A stretch of 16,752 nt of DNA from Oscillospiraceae bacterium. GTDB lineage: Bacteria; Bacillota; Clostridia; Oscillospirales; UBA929. This document shows positions 6,469-16,752 of this stretch, in pieces. The notes under the pieces are model-generated. The model was not told where the DNA came from. It did not search any database and was given only the letters and a program-made list of their open reading frames with translations. Location: positions 1-16,752 of the forward strand of contig JAISVY010000128.1 in NCBI GenBank assembly GCA_031271325.1, in the 5' to 3' direction. The stretch's first letter is position 1. Each line of letters opens with the position of its first letter. Both the position numbers and the translations under genes were made by a program.

Positions 6469-7671
6469 TTATTCATAGAACCGTAAAAACCCTTCTACCG
6501 GGCAGCTCTCCGCCGCGTTCCAGAGCGGGCTCATGCTCCGGCAGCGCTCCACGGCGGTTTTGACGGACTGTATCACATGATCCATCTCTTTGTCGGTGTT
6601 GGCGTGACTGACCGTCAGGCGCAAACTCCCATGCGCCACTTCGTGCGGCAGCCCGATCGCCAGCAGCACGTGGGACGGATCGAGCGAAGCCGACGCGCAG
6701 GCCGAACCGCTCGACCCGGCTACGCCCATCGTATCCAGCTGCAGCACAAGGCTTTCGCCCTCCACGGCAGCGAAGATGAACGAAGCCGTGCCCGGCAGGC
6801 GGCGTTCCCGGTGTCCGGTCACCCTGCAGTACGGTACGGCGGCCAGAATCCCGCCGATCAGCTTATCCCGCAGCGCGGCGGCTTTTTCGGCGAACGCCTC
6901 GCGGTTGCCTGTCATATACTCCAGCGCGGCGGCCAACCCGGCCGCGCCCGCTACGTTTTCGGTCGAGGAACGCCGCCCGCGTTCGTGCCCGCCGCCGTGA
7001 AGCAGCGGCGGCAGTTTTACGCCGGATTTGATATACAGCGCGCCAAACCCTTTCGGACCGCCAAACTTATGCGCCGACAGGGAGAACATATCGACGTCGG
7101 GCGTCACATCCAGCGGGATATGCCCGGCCGCCTGCACCGCGTCGGTGTGGAAGAGAATCTCTTTGTCGAATTCTTTAACCGTTCGCGCAAGCTCCGCAAT
7201 CGGCTGAACCGTGCCGATTTCGTTGTTCGCCGATATGACCGACACGATTGCCGTACCGGGGCGCAAGACGCTTCGCAGCGCGTCCGGTTTGACCGTTCCC
7301 GACGCGTTCACCGGCGCTTCCGACAGCGAGTATCCCTTTTTTTGCAGATATTCCGCCGTGTTGACCACGGCATGGTGCTCCACCGCCGAGATCACGATGT
7401 GCCGCCGCGCGTCGCCGCCCAGCTCGCAGGCGCCCTTGAGCGCCCAGTTGTCGCTTTCGGTGCCGCCCGAGGTGAAGTACAGCTCCTCCGCGGCGACGCC
7501 GAGGCAGTCCGCCGCCGTCCGCCGCGCGTCTTCCAAGGCGCGTTTGGCCTCCCGCGCGAGTTTGTAGATGCTCGACGCGTTGCCGTAACCCGTTTCCAGC
7601 CACGGCATCATCGCTTCCAAAGCCTGTTTGCACAGCGGCGTCGTCGCCGCGTTGTCGCAGTATACAAACAT
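6469..7671 (-). CDS. nifS: Cysteine desulfurase, NifS/IscS family
   Basis: This PLP enzyme converts L-cysteine to L-alanine and passes persulfide sulfur to the NifU scaffold next door. The 400-aa product has CDNAATTP near the N-terminus, the TSGGTESDN phosphate-binding region (68-75), His99 in AVEHHAV, the PLP lysine Lys202 in SAHKFGGPKG, RRSSTENV (233-240), and the catalytic Cys325 in SSGSACAS. The active-site loop type is that of class I (NifS/IscS) enzymes. GGAGG lies 9 nt before the ATG. It is 16 bp from rnhA and 11 bp from nifU. No iscR-like regulator is next to it, although clostridial clusters often have one. Confidence 0.97.
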   Translation of the reverse strand: MFVYCDNAATTPLCKQALEAMMPWLETGYGNASSIYKLAREAKRALEDARRTAADCLGVAAEELYFTSGGTESDNWALKGACELGGDARRHIVISAVEHHAVVNTAEYLQKKGYSLSEAPVNASGTVKPDALRSVLRPGTAIVSVISANNEIGTVQPIAELARTVKEFDKEILFHTDAVQAAGHIPLDVTPDVDMFSLSAHKFGGPKGFGALYIKSGVKLPPLLHGGGHERGRRSSTENVAGAAGLAAALEYMTGNREAFAEKAAALRDKLIGGILAAVPYCRVTGHRERRLPGTASFIFAAVEGESLVLQLDTMGVAGSSGSACASASLDPSHVLLAIGLPHEVAHGSLRLTVSHANTDKEMDHVIQSVKTAVERCRSMSPLWNAAESCPVEGFLRFYE

Positions 7672-7687
7672 GTTTTTTTGCCTCCGG

Positions 7688-8119
7688 TTATTTCGGTATC
7701 GCGCTGACCGCCAAAGCGTCGCAGCGGTTATTGAATGCGTTTTCGGCGTGTCCGCGCACCCAGCGCGGCTCGACGCGGTGCGTTTCGCAGAGAGCCAAGA
7801 GCGTCCCCCACAAATCGGGGTTCAGCGCGGGGGATTTATCGTGCTTCACCCAGCCCCGCATTTGCCAGTTTTTCGCCCAGCCTTTGCTCAACGCGTCGGT
7901 CACGTACCTGGAGTCGGAATACAGCGTCACGGCGCACGGTTCGCGCAGCGCCTCCAGCCCTTTGATCACGGCGGTCAGCTCCATGCGGTTGTTGGTGGTT
8001 TGCGGCTCGCCGCCGCTCATCTCCCGTTCGGTTTCGCCGTAGCGGAGGATGCATCCCCAGCCGCCGGGACCCGGGTTGCCGCTGCACGCGCCGTCGGTAT
8101 ACAGCGTCACGCGCTTCAC
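7688..8119 (-). CDS. rnhA: Ribonuclease HI
   Basis: This endonuclease cleaves the RNA strand of RNA-DNA hybrids, removing R-loops and helping primer removal. The 143-aa product has the complete catalytic set, Asp9 ([16 protein letters not shown]), Glu47 (NNRMELTA), Asp69 (YSDSRYV), His124 (RGHAEN) and Asp134 (NRCDALA), at nearly the same spacing as E. coli RNase HI. The start is GTG, sharing GTGA with the gyrA stop, which points to translational coupling. No N-terminal hybrid-binding domain is present. Its place after gyrA is not the usual textbook arrangement, though it fits a replication/topology role. Confidence 0.96.
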   Translation of the reverse strand: MKRVTLYTDGACSGNPGPGGWGCILRYGETEREMSGGEPQTTNNRMELTAVIKGLEALREPCAVTLYSDSRYVTDALSKGWAKNWQMRGWVKHDKSPALNPDLWGTLLALCETHRVEPRWVRGHAENAFNNRCDALAVSAIPK

Positions 8120-10623
8120 AGGGGCTCGCCTTCGGCGCTCTCGCCGTCCGCTTCGGGTTCCTCCTCTTTGAAGGTTCGCGCCAGCGTGATCACCCGCGCG
8201 TTCTCGCCGGTGCGCATCAAGATCACGCCCTGCGCCGTGCGGGAATAGAGGTTGATGCCCGAAACCGCCATACGGATGATTGTGCCGTCGTCGGAGATCA
8301 GCAGAATGTCGTCTTCTTCGTCCACCACGCGGATACCGGCGACTTTGCCCGTCTTCACGTTCAGCGTCTGGTTGCGCAGTCCCTTGCCGCCGCGGTGCTG
8401 CACCTCGCCGCCCCGCTTATACTCTTCGATGCCGGTGCGCTTGCCGAACCCGTTTTCGGTGACGGTCAGCAGCGCCGCGCCCTTCCGCGCCCGCGCCGCG
8501 CCGATCACATAGTCCCCGGCGCCCATGCGGATGCCGGTTACGCCCCGCGCGGCGCGTCCCATATCGCGCACCTCGCTTTCGGGGAAGCAGATGACCTGCC
8601 CCTCGCGGGTCGCGAGCAGAAGATCCTGCTCGCCGTCGGTCTTGCGCACGGCAATCAGTTCGTCGCCGTCCTCAATCGTCAGCGCGATCAAACCCGCTTT
8701 GCGCCCGGCGGAGGCGAACTTGTCCATGCTGGCGCGTTTGACGACGCCGTTTTTGGTCGCCATGAACAGGAAGCCCACCTCTTCGTCGTCCCGCACCGGG
8801 ATGACGGCGGTCACCTTCTCGTCCGGCTGCAGCGGCAGGAGATTCGCGAGGTTCATCCCCTTCGCGCTCCGCCCGGCTTCCGGCACGGTGTAGCCGCGCT
8901 TCTTGAAGAGCCGCCCCTTCGTGGTGAAGAAATAGAGGTCGTCGTGGGTCGAGGCGATAAACAGCTCCTCGATATAGTCTTCCTCGCGCACCGTCTGCGC
9001 CGTGATACCCTTGCCGCCGCGCCGCTGGCTGCGGTAGGTCGTCTTGGGCGCACGCTTAATGTAACCCACGTGCGTCAGGGTATACACGCAGTCTTCGCGC
9101 TCGATCAGGTCTTCGAGGTCGATCTCGTCGTCGTCGTCGATGATTTCGGTGCGCCGCGCGTCGCCGAACTTGTCGGCCAGCGCCGAGAGTTCTTCCCGCA
9201 GGATGCTGTTCACGCGCTCCTCGCTTCCGAGAATATCTAAGTAGTCGGTAATCTTGGCCGCCAGCTCGTCGATTTCGGCTTGCAGTTTCTCGATTTCCAA
9301 ACCTTGCAAACGGCCAAGCCGCATATCCACGATGGCTTGTCCCTGAATGTCGGAGAGGTTGAAGCGCTCCATCAGCCGCGCTTTCGCGTCGTTATAACTG
9401 GAACGGATGATGCGGATCACCTCGTCGATGTTATCGACCGCGATCTTCAGCCCTTCCAAGATGTGCATACGCTCCCGCGCCTTTTTCAGGTCATACGCGG
9501 TGCGGCGGCGGATGACTTCCTTCTGATGGGCGATATAGTAACCGAGAATCGGGCGCAGCGCGAGCGTCTTCGGCTGCCCGTCCACCAGCGCGATCATGTT
9601 GATGGCAAAGGTGGTCTGCATATTCGTTTGGGCGTACAGCTTGTTCAGCGTCACCTGCGCGTTCGCGTCGCGCTTGAGGTCGAGGACGATCTTCATGCCG
9701 TTCCGCCCCGACTCGTCGCGCAGGGCGCTTACGCCCTCAATCAGCTTATCGCGCACCAGCGCCCCGATGTGCTCGACCAGACGGGCTTTGTTGACCTGAT
9801 ATGGCAGCTCGGTCACCACAATCCGCGTCTTTCCTTTGTAGTCTTCGATTTCGGCGCGGGCGCGCACGCGCACCCGTCCCCGCCCGGTGGCGTACGCGGC
9901 GCGGATCCCGGCGCGTCCGAAGATCTGCCCGCTGGTGGGGAAATCGGGACCGTGCAGATGCTCCATCAGCTCATCCAGCCCCGCGTCGGGGTTGTCCAGT
10001 GTATGCAGAATCGCGCCGGCGACCTCGCGGAGGTTGTGCGGCGGTATGTTGGTCGCCATGCCCACGGCGATGCCCGACGAGCCGTTGACCAGCAGATTCG
10101 GGAACAGGCTCGGCAGCACGGTCGGCTCTACGCGGAAGTTGTCGTAGTTGGGCTGGAAGTTTACCGTCTCTTTGTCGATGTCGCGCAGCATCTCCATCGC
10201 GATTTTGGAGAGCCGCGCTTCGGTGTAACGCATGGCCGCCGCCGGGTCGTCGTCCACCGAGCCGAAGTTGCCGTGGCCGTCGATCAGCATGTGGCGGAGG
10301 GAAAACGGCTGCGCCATCCGCACCAGCGTATCGTAAATCGCCTGGTCTCCGTGGGGGTGATACCGCCCCATCACGTCGCCGACGGCGGTGGCGGACTTGC
10401 GGAACGCCTTGTCCGGCGTGAGGTTTTCCTCATACATCGTGTAGAGGATCCTGCGGTGTACCGGTTTGAGACCGTCCCGTACGTCGGGCAGCGCGCGCGC
10501 GGTGATGACGCTCATCGAATATTCGATAAACGATTTCCGCATCTCGCTCTCCAGTTCCACCGGCAGCAGTTTTTGGTTCTCAAAGCTCACGTTCTCGTGC
10601 TCGTTATCCTGTCGCTTACTCAA
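8116..10623 (-). CDS. gyrA: DNA gyrase subunit A
   Basis: This is the DNA breakage-reunion subunit of gyrase, forming A2B2 with GyrB to introduce negative supercoils. The 835-aa product has the winged-helix/tower region with active-site Tyr133 ([11 protein letters not shown]), preceded by Arg132. Its C-terminal beta-pinwheel carries the GyrA box QRRGGKG (533-539), which marks gyrase rather than topoisomerase IV. The quinolone region reads [18 protein letters not shown]: Gln94 stands where E. coli has Ser83, and Asp98 matches E. coli Asp87. The C-terminus ends in an acidic tail. The start is TTG, with GGGGG 8 nt upstream; no better ATG precedes the conserved [20 protein letters not shown]. It lies 12 bp after gyrB. 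Confidence 0.97.
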   Translation of the reverse strand: MSKRQDNEHENVSFENQKLLPVELESEMRKSFIEYSMSVITARALPDVRDGLKPVHRRILYTMYEENLTPDKAFRKSATAVGDVMGRYHPHGDQAIYDTLVRMAQPFSLRHMLIDGHGNFGSVDDDPAAAMRYTEARLSKIAMEMLRDIDKETVNFQPNYDNFRVEPTVLPSLFPNLLVNGSSGIAVGMATNIPPHNLREVAGAILHTLDNPDAGLDELMEHLHGPDFPTSGQIFGRAGIRAAYATGRGRVRVRARAEIEDYKGKTRIVVTELPYQVNKARLVEHIGALVRDKLIEGVSALRDESGRNGMKIVLDLKRDANAQVTLNKLYAQTNMQTTFAINMIALVDGQPKTLALRPILGYYIAHQKEVIRRRTAYDLKKARERMHILEGLKIAVDNIDEVIRIIRSSYNDAKARLMERFNLSDIQGQAIVDMRLGRLQGLEIEKLQAEIDELAAKITDYLDILGSEERVNSILREELSALADKFGDARRTEIIDDDDEIDLEDLIEREDCVYTLTHVGYIKRAPKTTYRSQRRGGKGITAQTVREEDYIEELFIASTHDDLYFFTTKGRLFKKRGYTVPEAGRSAKGMNLANLLPLQPDEKVTAVIPVRDDEEVGFLFMATKNGVVKRASMDKFASAGRKAGLIALTIEDGDELIAVRKTDGEQDLLLATREGQVICFPESEVRDMGRAARGVTGIRMGAGDYVIGAARARKGAALLTVTENGFGKRTGIEEYKRGGEVQHRGGKGLRNQTLNVKTGKVAGIRVVDEEDDILLISDDGTIIRMAVSGINLYSRTAQGVILMRTGENARVITLARTFKEEEPEADGESAEGEPL

Positions 10624-10635
10624 ACCCGCACCCCC

Positions 10636-12886
<2,251 letters not shown>

Positions 12887-12890
12887 AGAG

Positions 12891-13940
12891 TCACCCCAGC
12901 CGTATATTCGCGCCCGACGCGGTTATCATTCCCGCGTCGCAGCAGGTGATAAACGTCTGACCCGCGCCGATGCTGTCCAGCACATACCGCTGGCGGCCGC
13001 CGTCCAGCTCGCTCAGCACGTCGTCCAGCAGCAGCAGCGGCGGTTCTCCGAAGGTCTCGCAGAGCAGTTCCCGCGCGGAGAGCTTCATCGCGACGGCGGC
13101 GGTACGTGCCTGTCCCTGCGAGGAGAAGTCCTTCAGCGGCTTGCCGTCCAGCAGCGCTTCAACGTCGTCGCGGTGCGCCCCCGCAAGGCATTGCCGCCGC
13201 GCGATTTCCGCTTCCCGGCGCTCCGTCATACGAAACAGCGTTTCCTCCGGGTCCAGCGCGCGGGTTTTATACGTGAGCGTCAGCGCCTCCCGGCCGCCCG
13301 AAATGGCGGCGTGGTGCGCGGCGGCGGCGCTTGCCAGTTTTTCGGCAAAATCGCTGCGGTACCGCGCGAGCAGCGCCCCGGTATCGGCGAGCGAGCGGTT
13401 ATACTCGGGCAGCGCGTCCAAATACGCGGGCTGCGCGGCGCATAAACCCAGCAGCTTTGTCTTGGATTCCAGTAGTTTGCGGTAACGGCGCAGCGCTTCG
13501 AGGTAACGCGGCTTCATCTGGCAGAGCGCGGTATCCATAAACGCGCGCCGCCCCGCCGCGCCGCCCTGAAGGAGCGACAAATCGCCCGGCTCAAAGAATA
13601 CGGCGGGCAGCAGCCCCATCAGGTCCCGCGGGGCAAGCGGCGCACCGTTTTGGCAGAATACGCGCCTCGCGCCGCGCTGCAAACGCGCCGACACCGTCTG
13701 TTCGCGCCCGCCGGAGAGCAGTGAGGCGTGTATCTCCGCTTCGGCCGCGCCGAAGCGGAGCATATCGGCGCTCCGCGCCGCGCGGACGCTTTTGGTGGTC
13801 GCGAGGAAGTATATCGCTTCCAGCAGGTTGGTCTTCCCCGTTCCGTTCGCGCCCGATATGACATTGACGCCGCCGGAAAACGAGAAGGACGCCCCGGTAT
13901 AGCTTCGGAAATCCTTTAAGGTGACGGAGAGAAGGGTCAC
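12891..13940 (-). CDS. recF: DNA replication/repair protein RecF
   Basis: This SMC-like ATPase helps load RecA at single-strand gaps together with RecO and RecR. The 349-aa product has LLSVTLKDFRSY at the N-terminus, Walker A GANGTGKT (30-37), the AGAHRDD motif, SSQGQARTAAVAMKL (ABC-type signature region) and Walker B LLLLDDVLSELD. The start is GTG and shares GTGA with the dnaN stop, so translation is likely coupled. In many Firmicutes an S4-domain gene (yaaA/rlbA) lies between dnaN and recF; the overlap leaves no room for it here. Confidence 0.96.
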   Translation of the reverse strand: MTLLSVTLKDFRSYTGASFSFSGGVNVISGANGTGKTNLLEAIYFLATTKSVRAARSADMLRFGAAEAEIHASLLSGGREQTVSARLQRGARRVFCQNGAPLAPRDLMGLLPAVFFEPGDLSLLQGGAAGRRAFMDTALCQMKPRYLEALRRYRKLLESKTKLLGLCAAQPAYLDALPEYNRSLADTGALLARYRSDFAEKLASAAAAHHAAISGGREALTLTYKTRALDPEETLFRMTERREAEIARRQCLAGAHRDDVEALLDGKPLKDFSSQGQARTAAVAMKLSARELLCETFGEPPLLLLDDVLSELDGGRQRYVLDSIGAGQTFITCCDAGMITASGANIRLG

Positions 13941-15049
13941 AGCGCCGCCGACAGCCGCACCGGAAGCACCATAAACAGCGTGTCTTCGTCCGACTCCGGT
14001 TTGAGAAGGCAGGGGGATACCGCCCCGCCCGTTTCAAAGCGGAACCGTTCGCCCGCCATGTGCCGCAGCGCGTCCAGCAGATAGCGGTGGTTGAAGCCGA
14101 TCTCCAGCTCGCCCTCGCATTCGCAGGGAATGTCGTCTTGGGCGCGGCCTAGCGCCGTTTGGCAGTTTACCGTCAGCTTGCCTTCGGAAAACAGAAGCCG
14201 CACCGGGTTTTTCAGCTTTTCGGTAATCAGCAGACCCACCCGTTCCAGCGTCTGGATCACAGGGCGGATCTCCAGTACGGCGGAGAAGCTGTTCTCCTGC
14301 GGGATCCCGGTCTTATATTTGAAGAATTCGCCTTCCATCACGCGGGTGACCAGCGTCAAACCGTTGAGGTCGGTCAATATATGCCTCGCGCCGATCTGCA
14401 TCACGGCGTTCGCTTCCTCGTCGCCTTCCAGCATCCGCTCCAGTTCCCGCAGGCCCGACGCGGGCAGAACCGCCGAAAACGCCTCCTCGCCGTTCCGCGC
14501 GGCGCGGCTCAGCGCCAAACGGTGACCGTCCAGCGCCACCAGCGTAAGCGTCTCCGGTTCCGCGTCAAACAGCACGCCGGTGTGGATATGCTTCGTCTCC
14601 GCGTCGGACACCGAAAACAGCGTCATGTTCAGCAGTTTCTTCAGGTCTGCCTGCGCCAGCGTCAGCGAACGCAGCCCGGTCACTTCGGGCAGCACGGGGT
14701 AGTTCTCGGCGGGCAGCGCCGTCACGTCGAAAACGCTCGCCCCGCATTCGATATGCGCCATATAACGGTCGCTGACCGACAGCGTGATGTCGCCGCCGGG
14801 GGCGCGGCGTACGATCTCGCAGATCATCCGCGCGTCCAGCACCGCCGAGCCCGGCGTCAGCACCTCGGCCGGCACGACAGCCACGATACCCATTTCCAGA
14901 TCGTTGCCGGTGACGGTCAGCGAACCATCTTTACACTCCAGCAGGATGCCCTTGAGCATCTCCGCGGTGGCGCGGGACGAGACAGCCCGCGCCGCGTGCC
15001 CCAGCGCGGTATTCAGCAGCGTTTGCTCGCATACGCAATGTAATAACAT
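13937..15049 (-). CDS. dnaN: DNA polymerase III beta subunit (sliding clamp)
   Basis: This forms the dimeric ring that tethers the replicative polymerase to DNA. The 370-aa product has the three-repeat clamp pattern: KGILLECKDGSLTVTGNDLEMGI in domain 1, LFDAEPETLTLVALDGHRLALSR in domain 2 and the C-terminal MVLPVRL, which ends the peptide-binding pocket region. The C-terminus has four extra residues (SAAL) after PVRL. AAGG lies 8 nt upstream of the ATG. A 67-bp gap with a hairpin separates it from dnaA. The 3' end overlaps recF. Confidence 0.97.
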   Translation of the reverse strand: MLLHCVCEQTLLNTALGHAARAVSSRATAEMLKGILLECKDGSLTVTGNDLEMGIVAVVPAEVLTPGSAVLDARMICEIVRRAPGGDITLSVSDRYMAHIECGASVFDVTALPAENYPVLPEVTGLRSLTLAQADLKKLLNMTLFSVSDAETKHIHTGVLFDAEPETLTLVALDGHRLALSRAARNGEEAFSAVLPASGLRELERMLEGDEEANAVMQIGARHILTDLNGLTLVTRVMEGEFFKYKTGIPQENSFSAVLEIRPVIQTLERVGLLITEKLKNPVRLLFSEGKLTVNCQTALGRAQDDIPCECEGELEIGFNHRYLLDALRHMAGERFRFETGGAVSPCLLKPESDEDTLFMVLPVRLSAAL

Positions 15050-15092
15050 ATCTGTAACCTTAACCCCCGTAAATCAATCGCCGGATAGGCGG

Positions 15093-15118
15093 AGCTGCCC
15101 CAATTTTTCGGGGAAGCT
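15093..15118. other. Hairpin at the dnaA stop / dnaA-dnaN gap
   Basis: AGCT-G-CCCC (15093-15101) and GGGG-A-AGCT (15110-15118) form a stem with one mismatch around an AATTTTTC loop. It overlaps the dnaA stop codon. On the minus strand the stem is not followed by a T-run, so termination is not predicted; it may affect stability or be a repeat remnant. It shares the CCCGAAAAATT string with the dnaA leader hairpin. Confidence 0.45.
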
Positions 15119-16436
15119 ACACGCCCCGTATGTTTTCGATGATCGTCTTGATTTCGTTGTCGTACGCCGGGTCTTCCCTGCGGCGTTCATCCACCCGCTG
15201 GATCGAATGCATCACGGTGGTGTGGTCGCGCGAGAAGTGGCGTTCGCCGATCTGCTCAAGCGAGAGGTTGGTCATGTCGCGGAATAAGTACATCGCGGTC
15301 TGCCGCGCCGTGACCAGGTTCGCCTGCCGCCCTTTGCCGGTGATCTGCCGCTCGTCCAGGCGGTAGAAGTCGCAGATGGCGCGGAGGATCAGCTGCGGCG
15401 TGGGGTTCAGCCCCGGATTCTCGCGGATCATATCGGCCACGGCGTCCTGCGCCGCCTTGAGGTCGATGTTGATGCGCATCATGTCGCGGGAAGCCATCAG
15501 TTTCTTGACGGCACCCTCCAGCTGGCGCACGTTGCTGGTGATCGTCTCGGCGAGATACACCGCCACGTCGCCCGGCAGAATCAAACCCAGCGAGAGCGCC
15601 TTGCTCCGCACGATCGCCATCCGCGTTTCGAAGTCCGGCGGGTTGATATCGATCAGCAGTCCGCCCTCAAAACGGGTGCGCAGACGTTCCTCCAGCTTTT
15701 GCAGGTCTCTCGGGGGGCGGTCGGAGGTCAGGACGATCTGCTTGTTGTCGTCGAACAGCGCGTTGAAGGTATGAAAAAATTCTTCTTGCGAAAAGTCGCG
15801 CCCCGCGATAAACTGAATGTCGTCTACGAGCAGCAGGTCGGCGCTGCGGTAGCGGTCGCGGAACCCGATCATCTGCTTGCTTTGCAGCGCGATGACGAGG
15901 TCGTTGGTAAACTGTTCGGCAGAAAAGACAAGAATGCGGAAATCCGGGCGGTTCTTGCGGATCTGGTTATGAATCGCGAGCAGCAAATGGGTCTTGCCCA
16001 AACCCGACCCGCCGTAAAGAAAGAGGGGGTTATGCGTCGCCGAGCCGGGCGATTCGGCGACCGCCAGCGACGCCGAATAGGCGTATTTGTTGCTTTCGCC
16101 CACGATAAAGTTATCGAAGGCAAAGTCGCGCCGTCCCCGCCACTCGTTTTCGCTCTGCTCGGGCGCGGGCGGTTCCGGTTCGGGCGCGGGTTTCTCGCTT
16201 TCGCCCACCAACAGCACTTCGTAGGGCTGCCCCGTGACAGCGGCCGCGGCGTCGGAGAGCAGGCGCAGATAGCGCCCCCGGATCATCTCCCGCTTGTACT
16301 CCATCGGGGAACACATGGTCAGAACCTGCCCGTCCGCCGACACCACCGTGACGTCGGAAAACCATGTAGACACCATGGCGCGGGGCATGTCACGGCAAAG
16401 TTCTTCCCTGATGCTCTCCATTAAATCTGTACCCAT
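15117..16436 (-). CDS. dnaA: Chromosomal replication initiator DnaA
   Basis: This AAA+ initiator binds DnaA boxes and opens oriC. The 439-aa product has an N-terminal domain I (about 1-80), a Pro/Glu-rich linker (82-96), Walker A GGSGLGKTH (142-150), Walker B LLLVDDIQF (201-209), sensor II SNVRQLEGA (301-309) and the C-terminal DNA-binding helix-turn-helix, with signature GERHFSRDHTTVMHSI (397-412). I chose the ATG at 16436 because GGTGG lies 10 nt upstream. An ATG six codons earlier (16454) has no SD and lies just after a leader hairpin. Another in-frame ATG is at 16421. It is first in the gene run and has its own predicted promoter. Confidence 0.97.
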   Translation of the reverse strand: MGTDLMESIREELCRDMPRAMVSTWFSDVTVVSADGQVLTMCSPMEYKREMIRGRYLRLLSDAAAAVTGQPYEVLLVGESEKPAPEPEPPAPEQSENEWRGRRDFAFDNFIVGESNKYAYSASLAVAESPGSATHNPLFLYGGSGLGKTHLLLAIHNQIRKNRPDFRILVFSAEQFTNDLVIALQSKQMIGFRDRYRSADLLLVDDIQFIAGRDFSQEEFFHTFNALFDDNKQIVLTSDRPPRDLQKLEERLRTRFEGGLLIDINPPDFETRMAIVRSKALSLGLILPGDVAVYLAETITSNVRQLEGAVKKLMASRDMMRINIDLKAAQDAVADMIRENPGLNPTPQLILRAICDFYRLDERQITGKGRQANLVTARQTAMYLFRDMTNLSLEQIGERHFSRDHTTVMHSIQRVDERRREDPAYDNEIKTIIENIRGV

Positions 16437-16461
16437 TTCCCAAATTCCACCCATCTTAACC

Positions 16462-16508
16462 GGCAGCCCGAAAACCCCGCTGCGCTCGCGCAGAATTTTT
16501 CGGGTGCC
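16462..16508 (-). promoter_or_regulatory. Long hairpin in the dnaA leader
   Basis: GGCA(G)CCCGAAAA (16462-16474) pairs with TTTTCGGGTGCC (16497-16508) over 12 bp with one bulged base. Within it CTGCG-CTCG-CGCAG (16480-16493) forms a second stem. It would be transcribed from the predicted dnaA promoter and ends about 25 nt before the chosen dnaA start. No T-run follows on the transcribed strand. It could be a leader control element, or another dispersed palindrome, since its bases resemble other repeats here. Confidence 0.55.
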
Positions 16509-16526
16509 TTTATAGTCCGTCTATTC

Positions 16527-16555
16527 AGTATAACATAAAGTTCTCCGCCGGACAA
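16527..16555 (-). promoter_or_regulatory. Predicted sigma-A promoter of dnaA
   Basis: On the minus strand the -35 is TTGTCC (16550-16555; 4 of 6) and the -10 is TATACT (16527-16532; 5 of 6), with a 17-bp spacer and an extended TG one base before the -10. Transcription would begin near 16520, giving a leader of about 84 nt to the chosen dnaA start. This is a prediction from sequence only. Confidence 0.7.
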
Positions 16556-16624
16556 GTTTTTTTTCCGCCGGTTTCAACGTCCTGCGTAGGGCGCGACGAC
16601 CCCGGCGCGCCGCAGACATCCCCC

Positions 16625-16662
16625 GGCGGCATTCGCCGCCACCCCCTTCCGGCGGAAGGGGG
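16625..16662. repeat. Two tandem perfect palindromes upstream of dnaA
   Basis: GGCGGC-ATTC-GCCGCC (16625-16640) is followed at once by CCCCCTTCC-GGC-GGAAGGGGG (16642-16662). They adjoin the 57-bp repeat at 16680. The non-coding stretch 16556-16752 shows no gene, no RNA gene and no DnaA box that I can see; it consists mainly of these GC-rich palindromes. Confidence 0.6.
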
Positions 16663-16679
16663 CGACGCGGGAATATGGG

Positions 16680-16736
16680 GGCGGGGTCATCCTGTGTAGG
16701 GGAGGCGTTTTGCCTCCCGTGATACCTGCGGGCGGG
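16680..16736. repeat. 57-bp palindromic dispersed repeat, copy 2
   Basis: This is the same sequence as 1466-1522 with 2 differences in 57 bp and the same orientation, including the GGGAGGC-GTTTT-GCCTCCC hairpin. Two near-identical copies 15 kb apart, both intergenic, suggest a genome-wide family. Confidence 0.8.
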
Positions 16737-16752
16737 ATAACCCCGCCCCCAC

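Noticed and set aside
8116..10623. Topoisomerase IV subunit (parC) rather than gyrA
   Set aside because: The GyrA box QRRGGKG, the length and the pairing with gyrB in the origin cluster all favour gyrase.
16556..16752. CRISPR array or small gene in the repeat-rich region upstream of dnaA
   Set aside because: The palindromes differ from each other and have no regular spacers, and no open frame with a plausible start is present.

Overview
The window is a GC-rich chromosomal segment of an anaerobic Firmicute. Gene order and protein types suggest a Clostridia member, perhaps an Oscillospirales-like lineage; that placement is inference. The evidence is the origin-type order dnaA-dnaN-recF-remB-gyrB-gyrA, a clostridial NifS/NifU pair, a complete rnfCDGEAB operon, GTG and TTG starts beside ATG, and GC-rich palindromic intergenic repeats. 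Every gene reads on the minus strand, so transcription runs from the right end (dnaA) to the left end.

Right to left: 16437-16752 is the non-coding dnaA upstream region, with three palindromic repeat units, a good sigma-A promoter and a hairpin in the leader. Then come dnaA (initiator), dnaN (sliding clamp), recF (overlaps dnaN; no small S4-domain gene between them), remB, gyrB and gyrA. rnhA overlaps the gyrA stop, and nifS and nifU follow with tiny gaps. A consensus-like sigma-A promoter overlaps the nifU stop and starts a second unit: a roughly 240-nt leader with a structured repeat, then rnfC, rnfD, rnfG, rnfE, rnfA and rnfB. The left end holds the 5' part of a membrane-anchored protein of unknown function, whose ribosome binding site lies in the last codons of rnfB.

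The first block serves replication initiation, clamp loading onto DNA, gap repair, supercoiling and R-loop/RNA-primer removal. nifS/nifU supply Fe-S clusters. Rnf is one of the most Fe-S-rich membrane complexes of anaerobes, coupling reduced ferredoxin:NAD+ oxidoreduction to Na+ or H+ transport, so having the cluster-assembly pair directly upstream makes functional sense.

I see no defence system, prophage, transposase, CRISPR array, tRNA or rRNA. The genes are conserved housekeeping or energy genes. The least explained material is intergenic: a structured repeat found in two diverged copies inside the rnf operon, with two compensatory base-pair changes. One copy lies in the rnfC leader; the other seems to provide the start signals of rnfE. 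A separate 57-bp palindromic repeat occurs at both ends of the window.
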